Positions 8,323 through 17,352 of a stretch of DNA of 64,000 nt are shown here, in pieces (the stretch's first letter is position 1; each line of letters starts with the position of its first letter). The stretch spans positions 1-64,000 of the forward strand of contig DASTXR010000008.1 in NCBI GenBank assembly GCA_035765415.1, read 5' to 3'. The stretch comes from CADEED01 sp035765415 (lineage in GTDB: Bacteria > Pseudomonadota > Gammaproteobacteria > Steroidobacterales > Steroidobacteraceae). The notes beneath the pieces were generated by a model that made no database searches, had not been told where the DNA came from, and worked only from the letters and a program-made list of their open reading frames with translations. The translations under genes and the position numbers were made by a program.

Positions 8323-9605
8323 GGGCCGATCTCCACGACGCTGAGGTTGTCGCCCACGGCCAGTCGCGGAGCGCGGCCTGCCAGTGTGCGCACGGAAGCG
8401 TCGCCCGACGACTCGAACGTCATGACGCGCCGCGCCTGGAATTCCCGCGGCAACGTGAGCGACACCTGCTGAGGCACGACCGCGAGCTCGCGGTCCGCGG
8501 CAGGGTCGAAGCTCGGCGTTTCGACCCAGAGCACGAGGCGGTAAGAGCCATCCGCCTTGGCGAACAGCATGGCCTCGAGATTTTCGAGCTCGCCCGCGAG
8601 CGAGACGTCGAGAGGTGGCGCAACGCCTCGCGCGGCATTCCCGGCATCGTCGAGTTCCTGCATGAGCGCGCTCAACTGGCGCCACGCGGGTTTCTCACCA
8701 CCGCCCGCGTCGAGCAGGCCCATGGCGCCGCCCTCGTCGCTGCCGTGATCGGCCAGCTGGTAGATGAACGTGCGCGGGATGCCCGCCTTCAGATGCAGCA
8801 TGAGCATGCGCGCGAGGTAACGGGCCTGGACTTCCGGCGTGACGGCGCGCCCCGAAGCACCCCTCGTCGCGTAACCCGCCTCGGTGCAGATGATCGGCTT
8901 GTCGCCGGAGATACGCCGCACCTGGCACATCGCGTACGGCAGCGCGCCGTAGCGAAACGCTTCGCAGGGAGGCCGGCCGGGCCGGCCATATCCGCCGGTT
9001 GCCGGATTGAAGGCGCGGTAATACTTGTGGAGATTGCCGGCGTCGAGATCCTGCGCCCTTTCGCCTAACAACAGTTGCGGGTCGCCGCCGAGATCGGCGA
9101 TGGATGGCCCGAGGATCGGGTAACGCGCGGAATCCCGGCCGCTGCGCACATACCCGGCGAACGTCGGCATCCACACGCGCAGCACCTCCGCCCACGGCAT
9201 GCTCTTCTGCTGGTTGAGCTCGTTGGGCAGCTCGAAGGCTTCGAAGGCCGGATGCACACGCGCGGGAAAGCCCTGCACGAATTCGCGGCTCACCATCGGG
9301 CGGAAGATGAACGTGACGCGGATGCCCGCCTCGCCCAGTTCGCGGAAGCGTTCCGCACGATCGCGTTCGAAGAACCCGCCGTCCTGGTCCATGGCGCCGT
9401 CGCGGATGTGCCGGATGCGTGCATCGAGCAGCAACTGTTTCATGCGCGCGAAGTCGCGGTCGTAGAAACTCCGTGCATGCCGCAGATGCGTGTTCACGCC
9501 CACCGAATCCGTGAAGTCGCGTGCCCAGCGCGTTTCGATCGAGGTCGCGGCATGTGCGTCACCGATGATCGCGGCGAGCATGACCAGCAGCGCAGCGCGC
9601 TTCAT
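8319..9605 (-). CDS. Secreted glycoside-hydrolase-like protein
   Basis: A 428-aa protein with a Sec signal (MKRAALLVMLAAIIGDAHA) and a probable TIM-barrel glycosidase fold, judged from segments such as IRHIRDGAMDQ, FELPNELNQ and ICTEAGYATRG, where the two acidic residues (E in NELN, E in CTEAG) sit as in clan-A glycosidases. The exact GH family is not recognised. ATG 9605 overlaps the flippase stop by ATGA. Encoded inside a polysaccharide operon, it may trim or release the polymer in the periplasm (inference). Confidence 0.7.
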   Translation of the reverse strand: MKRAALLVMLAAIIGDAHAATSIETRWARDFTDSVGVNTHLRHARSFYDRDFARMKQLLLDARIRHIRDGAMDQDGGFFERDRAERFRELGEAGIRVTFIFRPMVSREFVQGFPARVHPAFEAFELPNELNQQKSMPWAEVLRVWMPTFAGYVRSGRDSARYPILGPSIADLGGDPQLLLGERAQDLDAGNLHKYYRAFNPATGGYGRPGRPPCEAFRYGALPYAMCQVRRISGDKPIICTEAGYATRGASGRAVTPEVQARYLARMLMLHLKAGIPRTFIYQLADHGSDEGGAMGLLDAGGGEKPAWRQLSALMQELDDAGNAARGVAPPLDVSLAGELENLEAMLFAKADGSYRLVLWVETPSFDPAADRELAVVPQQVSLTLPREFQARRVMTFESSGDASVRTLAGRAPRLAVGDNLSVVEIGP

Positions 9606-10948
9606 GAGCGCAGCCTCGAGCGCAGGTAGCGCCAGTCTTCGCCATTCAGATACGGGCGCGGCAGCGGTAGTTTGAGCGCGAGGCGCATTCCGCACAGCAG
9701 CGCGACCCAGCGGACGGCGCCCGCGACCAGTAGCGCGATGGCGGCCCCTAGCGCGCCGTAGCGCGGCACGAGAGTCAGCAGCAGCGCGAGCGAAATGACG
9801 AGCGTGCCCGCCTGGATCGACGAGACCAGGCCCGGACGATCGCGCGAGAGATACAACTGCACCGTCACCTGCGCCAGCACGCCCAGCGACGCTTCGATGA
9901 CCAGCAGCCGGAAGATGTCGGCCGAGTGTGCGAACTCAGCGCCGTAGGCGAACCTCAACAACCATTCGCCGGCGAGGCCCAGCACCACGCAGGCAGCGGT
10001 CAGCGCGGCGATGAGGAACCGACAGGTGATGTCGTGCACGCGCTGGTTGTTGGCTTCACCCTGCCCCGCCAGGTGCGACAGGAAGATGGATTGCAACGCG
10101 GGCTGCACGAACTGCACCACGCGCGAGAAACTGAAGGCCACCGCATAAAACCCGAGCTCGCGTGCCGGCAGCAGCGGGATCAGCACCAGCCGGTCCGAAT
10201 GCAGTATGAACGCCGTCACCAGCCCTGCCGGCGCCGCGCGCAGCGAATACGAGCGCATCTCGCGCAGTTCGCTGCGAACCGCGGCAAAGTGCGGGCGCAG
10301 CGTGCGCAGGAACTTCGGCACGACGGAGCACACCGCCAGCGCGCCCGAGATGAACAGCGCCAGGGCCGCGCCACGCACGGTCAGCGTGGCGAGCACGGCG
10401 ATTCCGGCGAGCGCCAGCAGGTGATAGAGCTGCGGCAGCAGGTGCGTGAGGTTGCAGTACCAGTACTGACCGGTGCCGGCGAAAGCCTGCTTGATGACGA
10501 TCTGCGTCGTGTTGACCAGCACCGCGGCCAGGCACCACTGCGCGAACAGTACGGTCGACGAATCGTAACCGTTCATGAACAGCGGCAGCGCCGCAGCGCC
10601 GATGGCGATGAGCACTGCCGAGCCGGCGAGCGCCAGCAACAATGCCGCGCCGGCCACGGCATCGGGGGAGCCGGGATTGCGGCGCATGCGAAACACCACC
10701 GCGCTGTTGAGACCGGCAGTTGCGATCATGGCGAGCAACGGCGGCCACACCGTGATCGCGACATAGATGCCGCGGCCTTCGGCGCCGAGCAGGCGCGCGG
10801 TCATGATGCCGGTGACGAGGTTCATCAGCACGATGAGCACCTGCGTGCCTACCGAGCGAACCATGGAGAACAATGGCGCGTCGCCGCGCGCGAGTTGCGC
10901 GCCGAAGCGTCGCCATCGGGAGCCGGCGGGCTGCAACACGCTGCTCAC
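9602..10948 (-). CDS. Wzx-like polysaccharide flippase
   Basis: A 448-aa integral membrane protein of the MATE/PST type with about 12-14 hydrophobic segments, for example VLIVLMNLVTGIMTARLLGA near the N-terminus. Wzx proteins flip undecaprenyl-linked repeat units across the inner membrane. The frame stays open far upstream, but GTG 10948, overlapping the previous TGA (GTGA), gives a normal family length and N-terminus. Confidence 0.85.
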   Translation of the reverse strand: MSSVLQPAGSRWRRFGAQLARGDAPLFSMVRSVGTQVLIVLMNLVTGIMTARLLGAEGRGIYVAITVWPPLLAMIATAGLNSAVVFRMRRNPGSPDAVAGAALLLALAGSAVLIAIGAAALPLFMNGYDSSTVLFAQWCLAAVLVNTTQIVIKQAFAGTGQYWYCNLTHLLPQLYHLLALAGIAVLATLTVRGAALALFISGALAVCSVVPKFLRTLRPHFAAVRSELREMRSYSLRAAPAGLVTAFILHSDRLVLIPLLPARELGFYAVAFSFSRVVQFVQPALQSIFLSHLAGQGEANNQRVHDITCRFLIAALTAACVVLGLAGEWLLRFAYGAEFAHSADIFRLLVIEASLGVLAQVTVQLYLSRDRPGLVSSIQAGTLVISLALLLTLVPRYGALGAAIALLVAGAVRWVALLCGMRLALKLPLPRPYLNGEDWRYLRSRLRS

Positions 10949-12111
10949 AGACTCTCCACCGCGCGCTGGAAGCCGAGCACCGTGGCGCGCGACGAGAACT
11001 TCTCTTCCGCCAGGATGCGCGCCCGCGCCGCCACTTCGCGCGACCATTGCGGGTTCTCGAGATACCTGCGGATGGCGGCGGCCAGCGCCTCGTGATCGTT
11101 GAGCGGCGTGAGCAGGCCGGTTTCCCCGTGGCTGATGAACTCGGGAACACCGCCGGCATCGCTGCCGATCACCGGCGTGCCGGCGAACATGGCCTCGGCA
11201 ATCACTCTTCCGGAAGGCTCGGGCGCGGTCGAACAATGCGCGACCACATCGCAGGCGGCCATGAGCGTGAGTACGTCGTCCACGTGCCCGGCGAACGTGA
11301 CGCGGTCCGCGAGGCCCAGTTGCGCCACGAGTTCGTGCAGCTCGCGCTCGAAATCCTGCGCGTCGAACAACGCAGCGCCGGCGATCACGCCACGCGCTCC
11401 GGGCACCGATGCCAGCGCGCGCAGAAACACGTCCTGGCCTTTCCACCGGCAGATTCTCCCGAACATGCCGACGAGCGGCGCGCCATCGGGGCTGAAGCGC
11501 CGCCGGAAACTCGCCACGCCCGCCGGGTTGCCGAGCTGCCGCGACACCTGCGCGGGATCGATGCCCGACACCACGACGCTGACACCTTCGCGGCGTCCGC
11601 CGGCTTGCAGCCATTGATTCAGGCTCTCCTGCGACACCAGCACTACACCATCGGCGCTGTATCGCGACAACGCGAGCAGCATGCGGATCATCGCCGGATG
11701 AAAATGCGCCACGGACAGGATGTCGTTCATGAACCAGAGAATCGGCCGGCGCATGAACGGCTTCGCGAGCGAGGCCAGCACGAACGCCTTCTGCGAGAAA
11801 CACACCACCGCGTCGAAGTCGCGCGCCTTGCGCGCAAGATGGCCCACCATGGCGAGCGATCCGGGTATCGCGCGCAGCAGACTTGCGAACCCGCCCTCGC
11901 GGCGGACACCGCGCGTGGCCGCGGCCAGCGGCTGCACCGAGTAGCGGATTCCGGCGGCGCGGAGCAGACCTTCGAGCGAGCCGTGCTGAAGCAACAGGAC
12001 TTCCGCGCGCTCGCGCATGGTGCCGGCGATCGCCATCATCTTGAACTCGGCGCCGCCGGGATCGCCGACGTGCGTGATGAAGAGGATGGAGCCGAGGTGG
12101 GTGTCCTTCAT
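10945..12111 (-). CDS. GT4-family glycosyltransferase
   Basis: A 388-aa GT-B enzyme starting MKDTHLGSILFITHVGDPGG. The donor-site region has GMFGRICRWKGQD and PEPSGRVIAEAMFAGTPVIG, with the GT4 E-x7-E pattern slightly varied. Its ATG overlaps the stop of the upstream Wzy-like gene (ATGA), and its own stop overlaps the flippase start. The sugar specificity is unknown. Confidence 0.88.
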   Translation of the reverse strand: MKDTHLGSILFITHVGDPGGAEFKMMAIAGTMRERAEVLLLQHGSLEGLLRAAGIRYSVQPLAAATRGVRREGGFASLLRAIPGSLAMVGHLARKARDFDAVVCFSQKAFVLASLAKPFMRRPILWFMNDILSVAHFHPAMIRMLLALSRYSADGVVLVSQESLNQWLQAGGRREGVSVVVSGIDPAQVSRQLGNPAGVASFRRRFSPDGAPLVGMFGRICRWKGQDVFLRALASVPGARGVIAGAALFDAQDFERELHELVAQLGLADRVTFAGHVDDVLTLMAACDVVAHCSTAPEPSGRVIAEAMFAGTPVIGSDAGGVPEFISHGETGLLTPLNDHEALAAAIRRYLENPQWSREVAARARILAEEKFSSRATVLGFQRAVESL

Positions 12112-13523
12112 GCGCGCTCCTGCGAGGCGATGCGTGCCGCCAGTCCGAAGCCCAGGAAATTCCAGGCGCAGAACCCGATCTCGCCCACGTGTACGGTGCC
12201 GATCGGCAGCAGCACGAACAACGCGACGACGATGGCGCGGTCGTAGTAGATGTGGCTGCCGGCCGCGGGCGCGGCGCGGAACAGCCCGGCCACGAGCAGC
12301 GCCATCGAGAGAATGAACGCGGTGCCGACGAACACGCCCATGGCGCGATAGATCTCGATGAGCGCGCCGTCGATCTCCACGGGCGCGCGGTTGTCGAGCC
12401 GGCGCGAGGCGCCGTTGATGGCGAGACCGTCACCGACGATGAGATTGTCGTGTTCGATGACTTCGCCGTACTGCTCCAGCCGCTTGCGCAACGACTCGTC
12501 GCCTTCGAGCTCGGTGAGCGTGGCAGCGCGCTCGATCACGGCATCGCGGATCTGCGGCGACAATGCCGTGGACGCCAGCGCAAGCCCGGCGAGGAACAAC
12601 GCCAGGATGTTCGTGCGCCGCACGCCCGCCGTCGGCGACACCGCCACGAGCACGATGGCAAGCGCCGTGGCCGCCCACAGCGACCGGTACTGGCACAGCG
12701 CGAGGCCCACGAGCATCGGCGCCACGCACAACAGGCACACCGCGAGCCGGCGCTTCAGCGCGACCAGGATGCCGGCCGAGAGAACCGCGCCGAACGCGCC
12801 CGGCGAGTTCATGGTGCTGAACACGCGAAGCTGGAAGGGCTCGGGCTGGCCGATGGAGTTGAAACCCAGCTCCGCCACTCCGCGGACCCAGTTTGCGTCC
12901 CACGACGACGGGCTCACGAACTGCCAGATGCCGTACAGCGACATGGCCACGGCCGCGGCGACCAGGCACTGCTCGAATATCCGCCGCAATCCCGGGATTT
13001 GCTCGCGGTTCGCCAGTAGATAGACCGCGAACAGCGGGCCGACGCTCCACTTGAGCACGTCGACGATCGACGAGCGAAACCGGCCGTCGAGCAGCGCGAG
13101 CGCGGTGCCATAGGCGATGCAGGCCATGAGCACGAGGAACGGGCCGAGCTTGCGCGGCTGCGGCCGCGACCAGTATTCGAAGAAGCTGATCACGGTGAAG
13201 AGGCCGCACAGGTACGGCGTGAGCAACGCCGGGTTCGACGCGTCGAAGCCCGCCTGGTCGTCGATGAGCCGGCGCGCGAACGACATGAAGCAGAACACCA
13301 GCAGGCAGTGCGCGGCGTACCAGGGCGAGCGGCGCGAAAAGAGATAACCGGCCAGCAGGAAATTCGCCAGCGGGTACAGCAGGCGTCCGGCCGGCGCGAG
13401 GTTCGCGACGTACAGGCCCACCGGCAGCAGCAGCACCATGCACACCACGGCCAGCCCTTCGGCGAGCGGCGCCGATGCAGTGCGCGGCTGCGGGAATGCG
13501 GGGGTCTCTAGTGTCTGTTCCAT
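12108..13523 (-). CDS. Wzy/O-antigen-ligase-like membrane protein
   Basis: A 471-aa protein with about 11-12 membrane segments and a large loop near residues 290-380, the layout of O-antigen polymerases and WaaL ligases. In this locus it most likely polymerises repeat units (Wzy). The start is uncertain: ATG 13523 (MEQTLETPAF) is used, while ATG 13562 is in frame with no better ribosome site. It is the first gene of the minus-strand half of the locus. Confidence 0.75.
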   Translation of the reverse strand: MEQTLETPAFPQPRTASAPLAEGLAVVCMVLLLPVGLYVANLAPAGRLLYPLANFLLAGYLFSRRSPWYAAHCLLVFCFMSFARRLIDDQAGFDASNPALLTPYLCGLFTVISFFEYWSRPQPRKLGPFLVLMACIAYGTALALLDGRFRSSIVDVLKWSVGPLFAVYLLANREQIPGLRRIFEQCLVAAAVAMSLYGIWQFVSPSSWDANWVRGVAELGFNSIGQPEPFQLRVFSTMNSPGAFGAVLSAGILVALKRRLAVCLLCVAPMLVGLALCQYRSLWAATALAIVLVAVSPTAGVRRTNILALFLAGLALASTALSPQIRDAVIERAATLTELEGDESLRKRLEQYGEVIEHDNLIVGDGLAINGASRRLDNRAPVEIDGALIEIYRAMGVFVGTAFILSMALLVAGLFRAAPAAGSHIYYDRAIVVALFVLLPIGTVHVGEIGFCAWNFLGFGLAARIASQERA

Positions 13524-13977
13524 CAATACTTTCGGGGACTGCAAGCGCCGTTCCATTTTCATTCTGCACGAACACGCCGGTCGAGCGCACGCCGGACGTG
13601 AACCGGCGGCGAGTCTATCTATTTGAGTGCGACGCGCGGTTTTTTTGCGCACCGTTAGTGCGCCGTGGGACTCGTCCGACGTCGCTGCTTTGAGTCAGGT
13701 GCGCGCCCGGAGCTTGTTTTCCAGCGCGCGAGCATGATCTCTTTTCATGCGTCGCGAAATTTTTCTCTCCTCCAAACTCCGGATTGCGCGGGCCATTCGC
13801 CAATCGCCGACACTGTCTAACTACTTTGGCATGTGGGTATGCACTTGACGGGTGCGCGCGGCCCGTGCACCTTCGCGCACCAGGCGCCGCAGGAGACCCG
13901 ACGGCGCGAGGACGTGGAACGGTACTTGCACGTGAAGCAGTAACGCTTGCCCGCTGTTTTCCCTGCAAGGAGTGCGA
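13524..13977. promoter_or_regulatory. 454-base divergent intergenic region of the polysaccharide locus
   Basis: No gene is supported here. It must hold promoters for both halves of the locus. Visible are a T-run followed by GCGCAC/GTGCGC arms (13641-13663), an ACGGG/CCCGT inverted repeat near 13848-13870, and a strong AAGGAG ribosome site at its right end for the 50-aa gene. No JUMPstart (GGCGGTAG) was found, and no sigma-70 promoter stands out. Confidence 0.5.
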
Positions 13978-14130
13978 ATGAAGTATCTGCTGGTCGGTTT
14001 TCTTTCCCTGGCCGCGTTTCTCAACGCGGGGCCCGACGACGCCATCGCGGGCGCGCTCGCCGCCGCGCTGATCGCGTTGCAGCTCCGTCGCCGGCAGAAG
14101 TCGCTGCGAATGCCGAGGCCGCTCAACTGA
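13978..14130 (+). CDS. 50-aa predicted membrane peptide of the polysaccharide operon
   Basis: This frame encodes a 50-residue protein starting MKYLLVGFLSLAAFLNAG. It has one N-terminal hydrophobic segment, a second (AIAGALAAALIALQL) and a basic tail (RRRQKSLRMPRPL). A strong AAGGAG site lies 6 bases before the ATG. The stop at 14130 is 1 base before the GTG of the sugar-phosphate transferase, which suggests translational coupling. It resembles no family I know. It may be a small partner of the membrane enzymes here, or a leader peptide (inference). Confidence 0.65.
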   Translation: MKYLLVGFLSLAAFLNAGPDDAIAGALAAALIALQLRRRQKSLRMPRPLN

Positions 14131-14131
14131 C

Positions 14132-15571
14132 GTGCGAAAACTGATGGAAGGGAGAATCGAACCCCTGCATTCCCGCGAAGTCACGGCGCTGTCCACGGTG
14201 GACTCGCCCGTGGTGTTCGCCGTCAAGAGCCTGCTGCTGCCCATCATTCCCGTGGTCACGCTGTGGATCTGCATGGCGGCGGCAAATGAGCCCTTGCGCG
14301 GCGGCTATTTCCTGATCGCCGTGCTCACGTTCCTGGGCGCGCCCGACGTGTTAGGCGTCGCGCGCATCGGCGCCAGCGACGAGAAGCGCCCGCAAGGCGC
14401 TTTGCTGCTCGAAGTCACGGCGCGCTGGCTCACGCTGGTGGCGCTCATTGCCGCCGTCGTCTACCTCGCGGGCCTGGCGCATACGCTCGACTACGGGCTG
14501 CTCACCACGTGGTTCGCGCTGACTCCCGCGGTGCTGTTCGTGGGCCAGTGGGCCGCGCGCCAGTGGCTCACGCGTTCATTGCGCGGCCGCAGTCCGCAAC
14601 GTGCCGTGATCGTCGGGGCCACGGAGCTCGGCACCAGGCTCGAAGCCGCGCTGCATTCCGATTCGCTGCTGCGCACCGACGTCGTCGGCTACTTCGACGA
14701 TCTTCCCGGCGAGTACCTGACCGCGAAGATCGGCTCGCCGCTGATCGGCGAAACCAGCGGCCTGGCCGATTTCGTGAAGCACAACCGCATCGACCAGGTG
14801 TTCATCACGCTGCCGATGAGCCGCGACGCACGCATCGTCGCCATGCTCGAGGCGCTGCACGACTCCACCGCGTCCATCTACTTCGTGCCGGACATCTTCG
14901 CGTTCAACCTCATCCAGGCGCGCTTCGACATCCTGGGCGGCGTCCCGGTGGTGGCGGTTCGCGAAACTCCGTTTTACGGCGCCGCCTGGCTGGTCAAGCG
15001 CCTCAGCGACATCGCCATCGCCAGCGCCGCCGTCCTGCTGCTGGCGCCGTTGCTGCTCGTGGCCGCATGCGCCATCCGGCTCGATTCGCGCGGCCCCGTG
15101 CTGTTTCGCCAGAAGCGTTACGGCCTCGACGGCCGGGAAATCCTGGTGTTCAAGTTCCGCTCGATGAGTGTCACCGAGGACGGCAAGACCGCGTTCAGCG
15201 CCGCGGCGCGCGGCGATTCACGCATCACGCGCGTGGGCGCGTTCATTCGCCGCACGTCCATCGACGAGCTGCCGCAACTGTTCAACGTGCTCGAAGGCAG
15301 CATGAGCATCGTCGGACCGCGGCCGCATCCGGTGGCGATGAACGAGCACTACCGCCGCGAAATTCCCAGCTACATGGTGCGGCACAAGGTGAAGCCCGGC
15401 ATCACGGGCTGGGCGCAGGTCAATGGCTACCGCGGCGGCGACGACATCGACTCCATGCGCAAGCGCATCGAGCTCGACCTCGCCTACCTGCGCCATTGGT
15501 CGCTGTGGCTCGACCTGCGCATTCTTTTCAAGACCATCACCGTCGTGCTGACCGACCGTCACGCCTTTTGA
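14132..15571 (+). CDS. Undecaprenyl-phosphate sugar-phosphate transferase (initiating)
   Basis: A 479-aa polyprenyl glycosylphosphotransferase of the WcaJ/PssY type. Four N-terminal membrane segments come first, then a nucleotide-binding-like soluble domain (AVIVGATELG), a fifth helix and the C-terminal catalytic domain. Motifs include FRQKRYGLDG, VFKFRSMSV, TSIDELPQLFNVLEGSMSIV, GPRPHPVAMNEHY and KPGITGWAQVNGYRG. It places the first sugar-1-phosphate on the lipid carrier. The start is GTG 14132, one base after the small gene's stop; ATG 14144 is the alternative. Confidence 0.92.
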   Translation: MRKLMEGRIEPLHSREVTALSTVDSPVVFAVKSLLLPIIPVVTLWICMAAANEPLRGGYFLIAVLTFLGAPDVLGVARIGASDEKRPQGALLLEVTARWLTLVALIAAVVYLAGLAHTLDYGLLTTWFALTPAVLFVGQWAARQWLTRSLRGRSPQRAVIVGATELGTRLEAALHSDSLLRTDVVGYFDDLPGEYLTAKIGSPLIGETSGLADFVKHNRIDQVFITLPMSRDARIVAMLEALHDSTASIYFVPDIFAFNLIQARFDILGGVPVVAVRETPFYGAAWLVKRLSDIAIASAAVLLLAPLLLVAACAIRLDSRGPVLFRQKRYGLDGREILVFKFRSMSVTEDGKTAFSAAARGDSRITRVGAFIRRTSIDELPQLFNVLEGSMSIVGPRPHPVAMNEHYRREIPSYMVRHKVKPGITGWAQVNGYRGGDDIDSMRKRIELDLAYLRHWSLWLDLRILFKTITVVLTDRHAF

Positions 15572-15578
15572 GGAGCCC

Positions 15579-16790
15579 ATGCTCGATCGCAAAGTAGCGC
15601 TGATCTACGACAAGCTCGACGTGTACGGCGGCGGCGAGCGCGTGCTCGAGCAGCAGATCGCGATGTATCCGCATTCCGACGTCTGCGTGTCGGTGGACAA
15701 CCTGAAGCCGGACATGCGCGCCTTCCTGCAGGGCAAGGAGCCCATCACCACGTTCGCGCAGAACCTGCCGCTGGTGCGCCACTACCAGCGCCATTTCCTG
15801 TTGCTGCTGATGTTCGCCATCGAGCAGCTCGACCTGTCCGACTACGACCTGGTGCTCTCGGGCAGCGCGTCGATTGCCAAGGGTGTCATCACCGGGCCCA
15901 ACCAGCTGCACATCTCCTACGTGCATTCGCCCATGCGGTTCGCGTGGGACATGCAGCACCAGTACCTGGGTGAGGCCCGGCTCGACAAGGGATTCCGCAG
16001 CATGCTCGCGCGATACATGCTGCACCGTGCGCGCGGCTGGGATCTGCGCAGCAGCAACGGCGTCGATCACTTCATCGCCAACTCGCAGTTCATCGCACGC
16101 CGTATCTGGAAGGTGTACCGCCGCGAAGCGACCGTCATCTATCCACCGGTGGACGTCGACGGCTTCTCGCTGCGAACCAGCAAGGAGCCCTTCTACCTCA
16201 CCGCCTCGCGCATGGTGCCGTACAAGAAGATCACGGCGATCGTCGAGGCGTTCCGCGCGCTGCCCGACCGCAAGCTCGTGGTCGTGGGTGATGGCCCGGA
16301 GATGAAACGCATCAAGGCGCTCGCCTCGCCCAACGTGGAAATCCTGGGCTACCAGCCGACGAGCGTGCTGGGCGACCTCATGCAACGAGCGCGCTGTTTC
16401 ATCTTCGCGGCGGAAGAAGATTTCGGCATCACGCCCGTGGAGGCCCAGGCCTGCGGCACTCCGGTGCTGGCCTATGGCCGCGGCGGCGCGCTCGAGACGA
16501 TCCGCGGGCTCGACCAGTTCAAGCCGACCGGCACGTTCTTCGATCGCCAGGATGCGCCGACGATCGCCGAGGCGGTGCTGCAATTCGAACGCAACGAAGA
16601 TCGCATCTCTCCGCACGACTGCTGGCAGAACGCGCAACGCTTCTCCAGGCAGATCTTCCGCGAGAATTACGGCAGCTTCGTGGAGCGCTGCTGGGATGCG
16701 TTCCAGTCCCTGCCTGCGATGTCCACGGGCCTCGATCGCCAGCTCGCGTTGCAGGAAGCGACACAGGGGTTTCCGGGAGTAGCCGCATGA
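15579..16790 (+). CDS. GT4-family glycosyltransferase
   Basis: A 403-aa enzyme. The N-terminus has KLDVYGGGERVLEQ and YVHSPMRFAWDMQHQYL, typical of the mannosyltransferase-like GT4 group. The C-terminal domain has AAEEDFGITPVEAQACGTPV with the E-x7-E motif. GAGGAG lies just before the ATG. It overlaps the export lipoprotein gene by ATGA. It probably adds the second or a later sugar; a mannose donor is suggested by family likeness only. Confidence 0.88.
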   Translation: MLDRKVALIYDKLDVYGGGERVLEQQIAMYPHSDVCVSVDNLKPDMRAFLQGKEPITTFAQNLPLVRHYQRHFLLLLMFAIEQLDLSDYDLVLSGSASIAKGVITGPNQLHISYVHSPMRFAWDMQHQYLGEARLDKGFRSMLARYMLHRARGWDLRSSNGVDHFIANSQFIARRIWKVYRREATVIYPPVDVDGFSLRTSKEPFYLTASRMVPYKKITAIVEAFRALPDRKLVVVGDGPEMKRIKALASPNVEILGYQPTSVLGDLMQRARCFIFAAEEDFGITPVEAQACGTPVLAYGRGGALETIRGLDQFKPTGTFFDRQDAPTIAEAVLQFERNEDRISPHDCWQNAQRFSRQIFRENYGSFVERCWDAFQSLPAMSTGLDRQLALQEATQGFPGVAA

Positions 16791-17347
16791 AGTCCGTGGT
16801 TTTCGCCTGTGTTTTCATCGCCGCGTGGCTGGCCGGGTGCGCAAGTCCGTCGCAACGGCTGCCCGAGCTTCCCAACGACCAGGCTGGCGCGGCCTATCTG
16901 CTCGGCGCCGGCGACTCGTTGCGCATCACGGTATTCGGCGAGGCCGACCTGTCGGGCACGTTCAAGATCTCCGACAACGGCGCGCTGGTGATGCCGCTGG
17001 TCGGCCAGGTTTCCGCGGCCGGCCTGTCGGTGCCCGAGCTGCAGAAGCGCCTGGCGAACCAGCTCAACGTGAAGGCGGTGAAGTCGCCGGACGTCACCAT
17101 CCAGATCGAGGAATACCGGCCGTTCTTCATCCTTGGCGAGGTCAAGAACCCCGGCTCCTATCCTTACGTGCCGGAAATGACGGTGCTCACGGCCGTGGCC
17201 ATCGCCGGGGGTTTCACGTTCCGCGCGTCCGAAGACGAGGTGTCGGTCACGCGCAAGCGCAATGGCGCCGCCAGCGAAGCGCGCGCCAGCCGCGCCGCGC
17301 GCGTGCTGCCCGGCGATGTCGTCTACGTATTCGAGAGGCATTTCTGA
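16787..17347 (+). CDS. Wza/GumB-type polysaccharide export lipoprotein
   Basis: A 186-aa lipoprotein: signal peptide with lipobox LAGC (Cys18, Ala at +2, fitting an outer-membrane lipoprotein), then the Poly_export domain (YLLGAGDSLRITVFGEADLSG) and a SLBB-like domain (FILGEVKNPGSYPYVPEM). It is short, like GumB rather than full-length Wza. It forms the export channel with the Wzc-like protein. Its TGA overlaps the presumed leader of the barrel gene. Confidence 0.92.
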   Translation: MKSVVFACVFIAAWLAGCASPSQRLPELPNDQAGAAYLLGAGDSLRITVFGEADLSGTFKISDNGALVMPLVGQVSAAGLSVPELQKRLANQLNVKAVKSPDVTIQIEEYRPFFILGEVKNPGSYPYVPEMTVLTAVAIAGGFTFRASEDEVSVTRKRNGAASEARASRAARVLPGDVVYVFERHF

Positions 17348-17352
17348 GCTCC

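Noticed and set aside
10873..12246. 457-residue plus-strand frame across the glycosyltransferase and Wzy-like genes
   Set aside because: Composition is a mirror of the minus-strand genes (His/Arg-rich), with no domain or ribosome site.
13641..13663. Hairpin with T-run as terminator
   Set aside because: The T-run lies before the stem on the plus strand and reads as A on the minus strand, so it is in the wrong place for either direction.
13826..13843. Sigma-54-like promoter TTGGCATG...ATGCA
   Set aside because: The distance between GG and GC is 11 bases instead of 10, so it does not fit the strict -24/-12 spacing.
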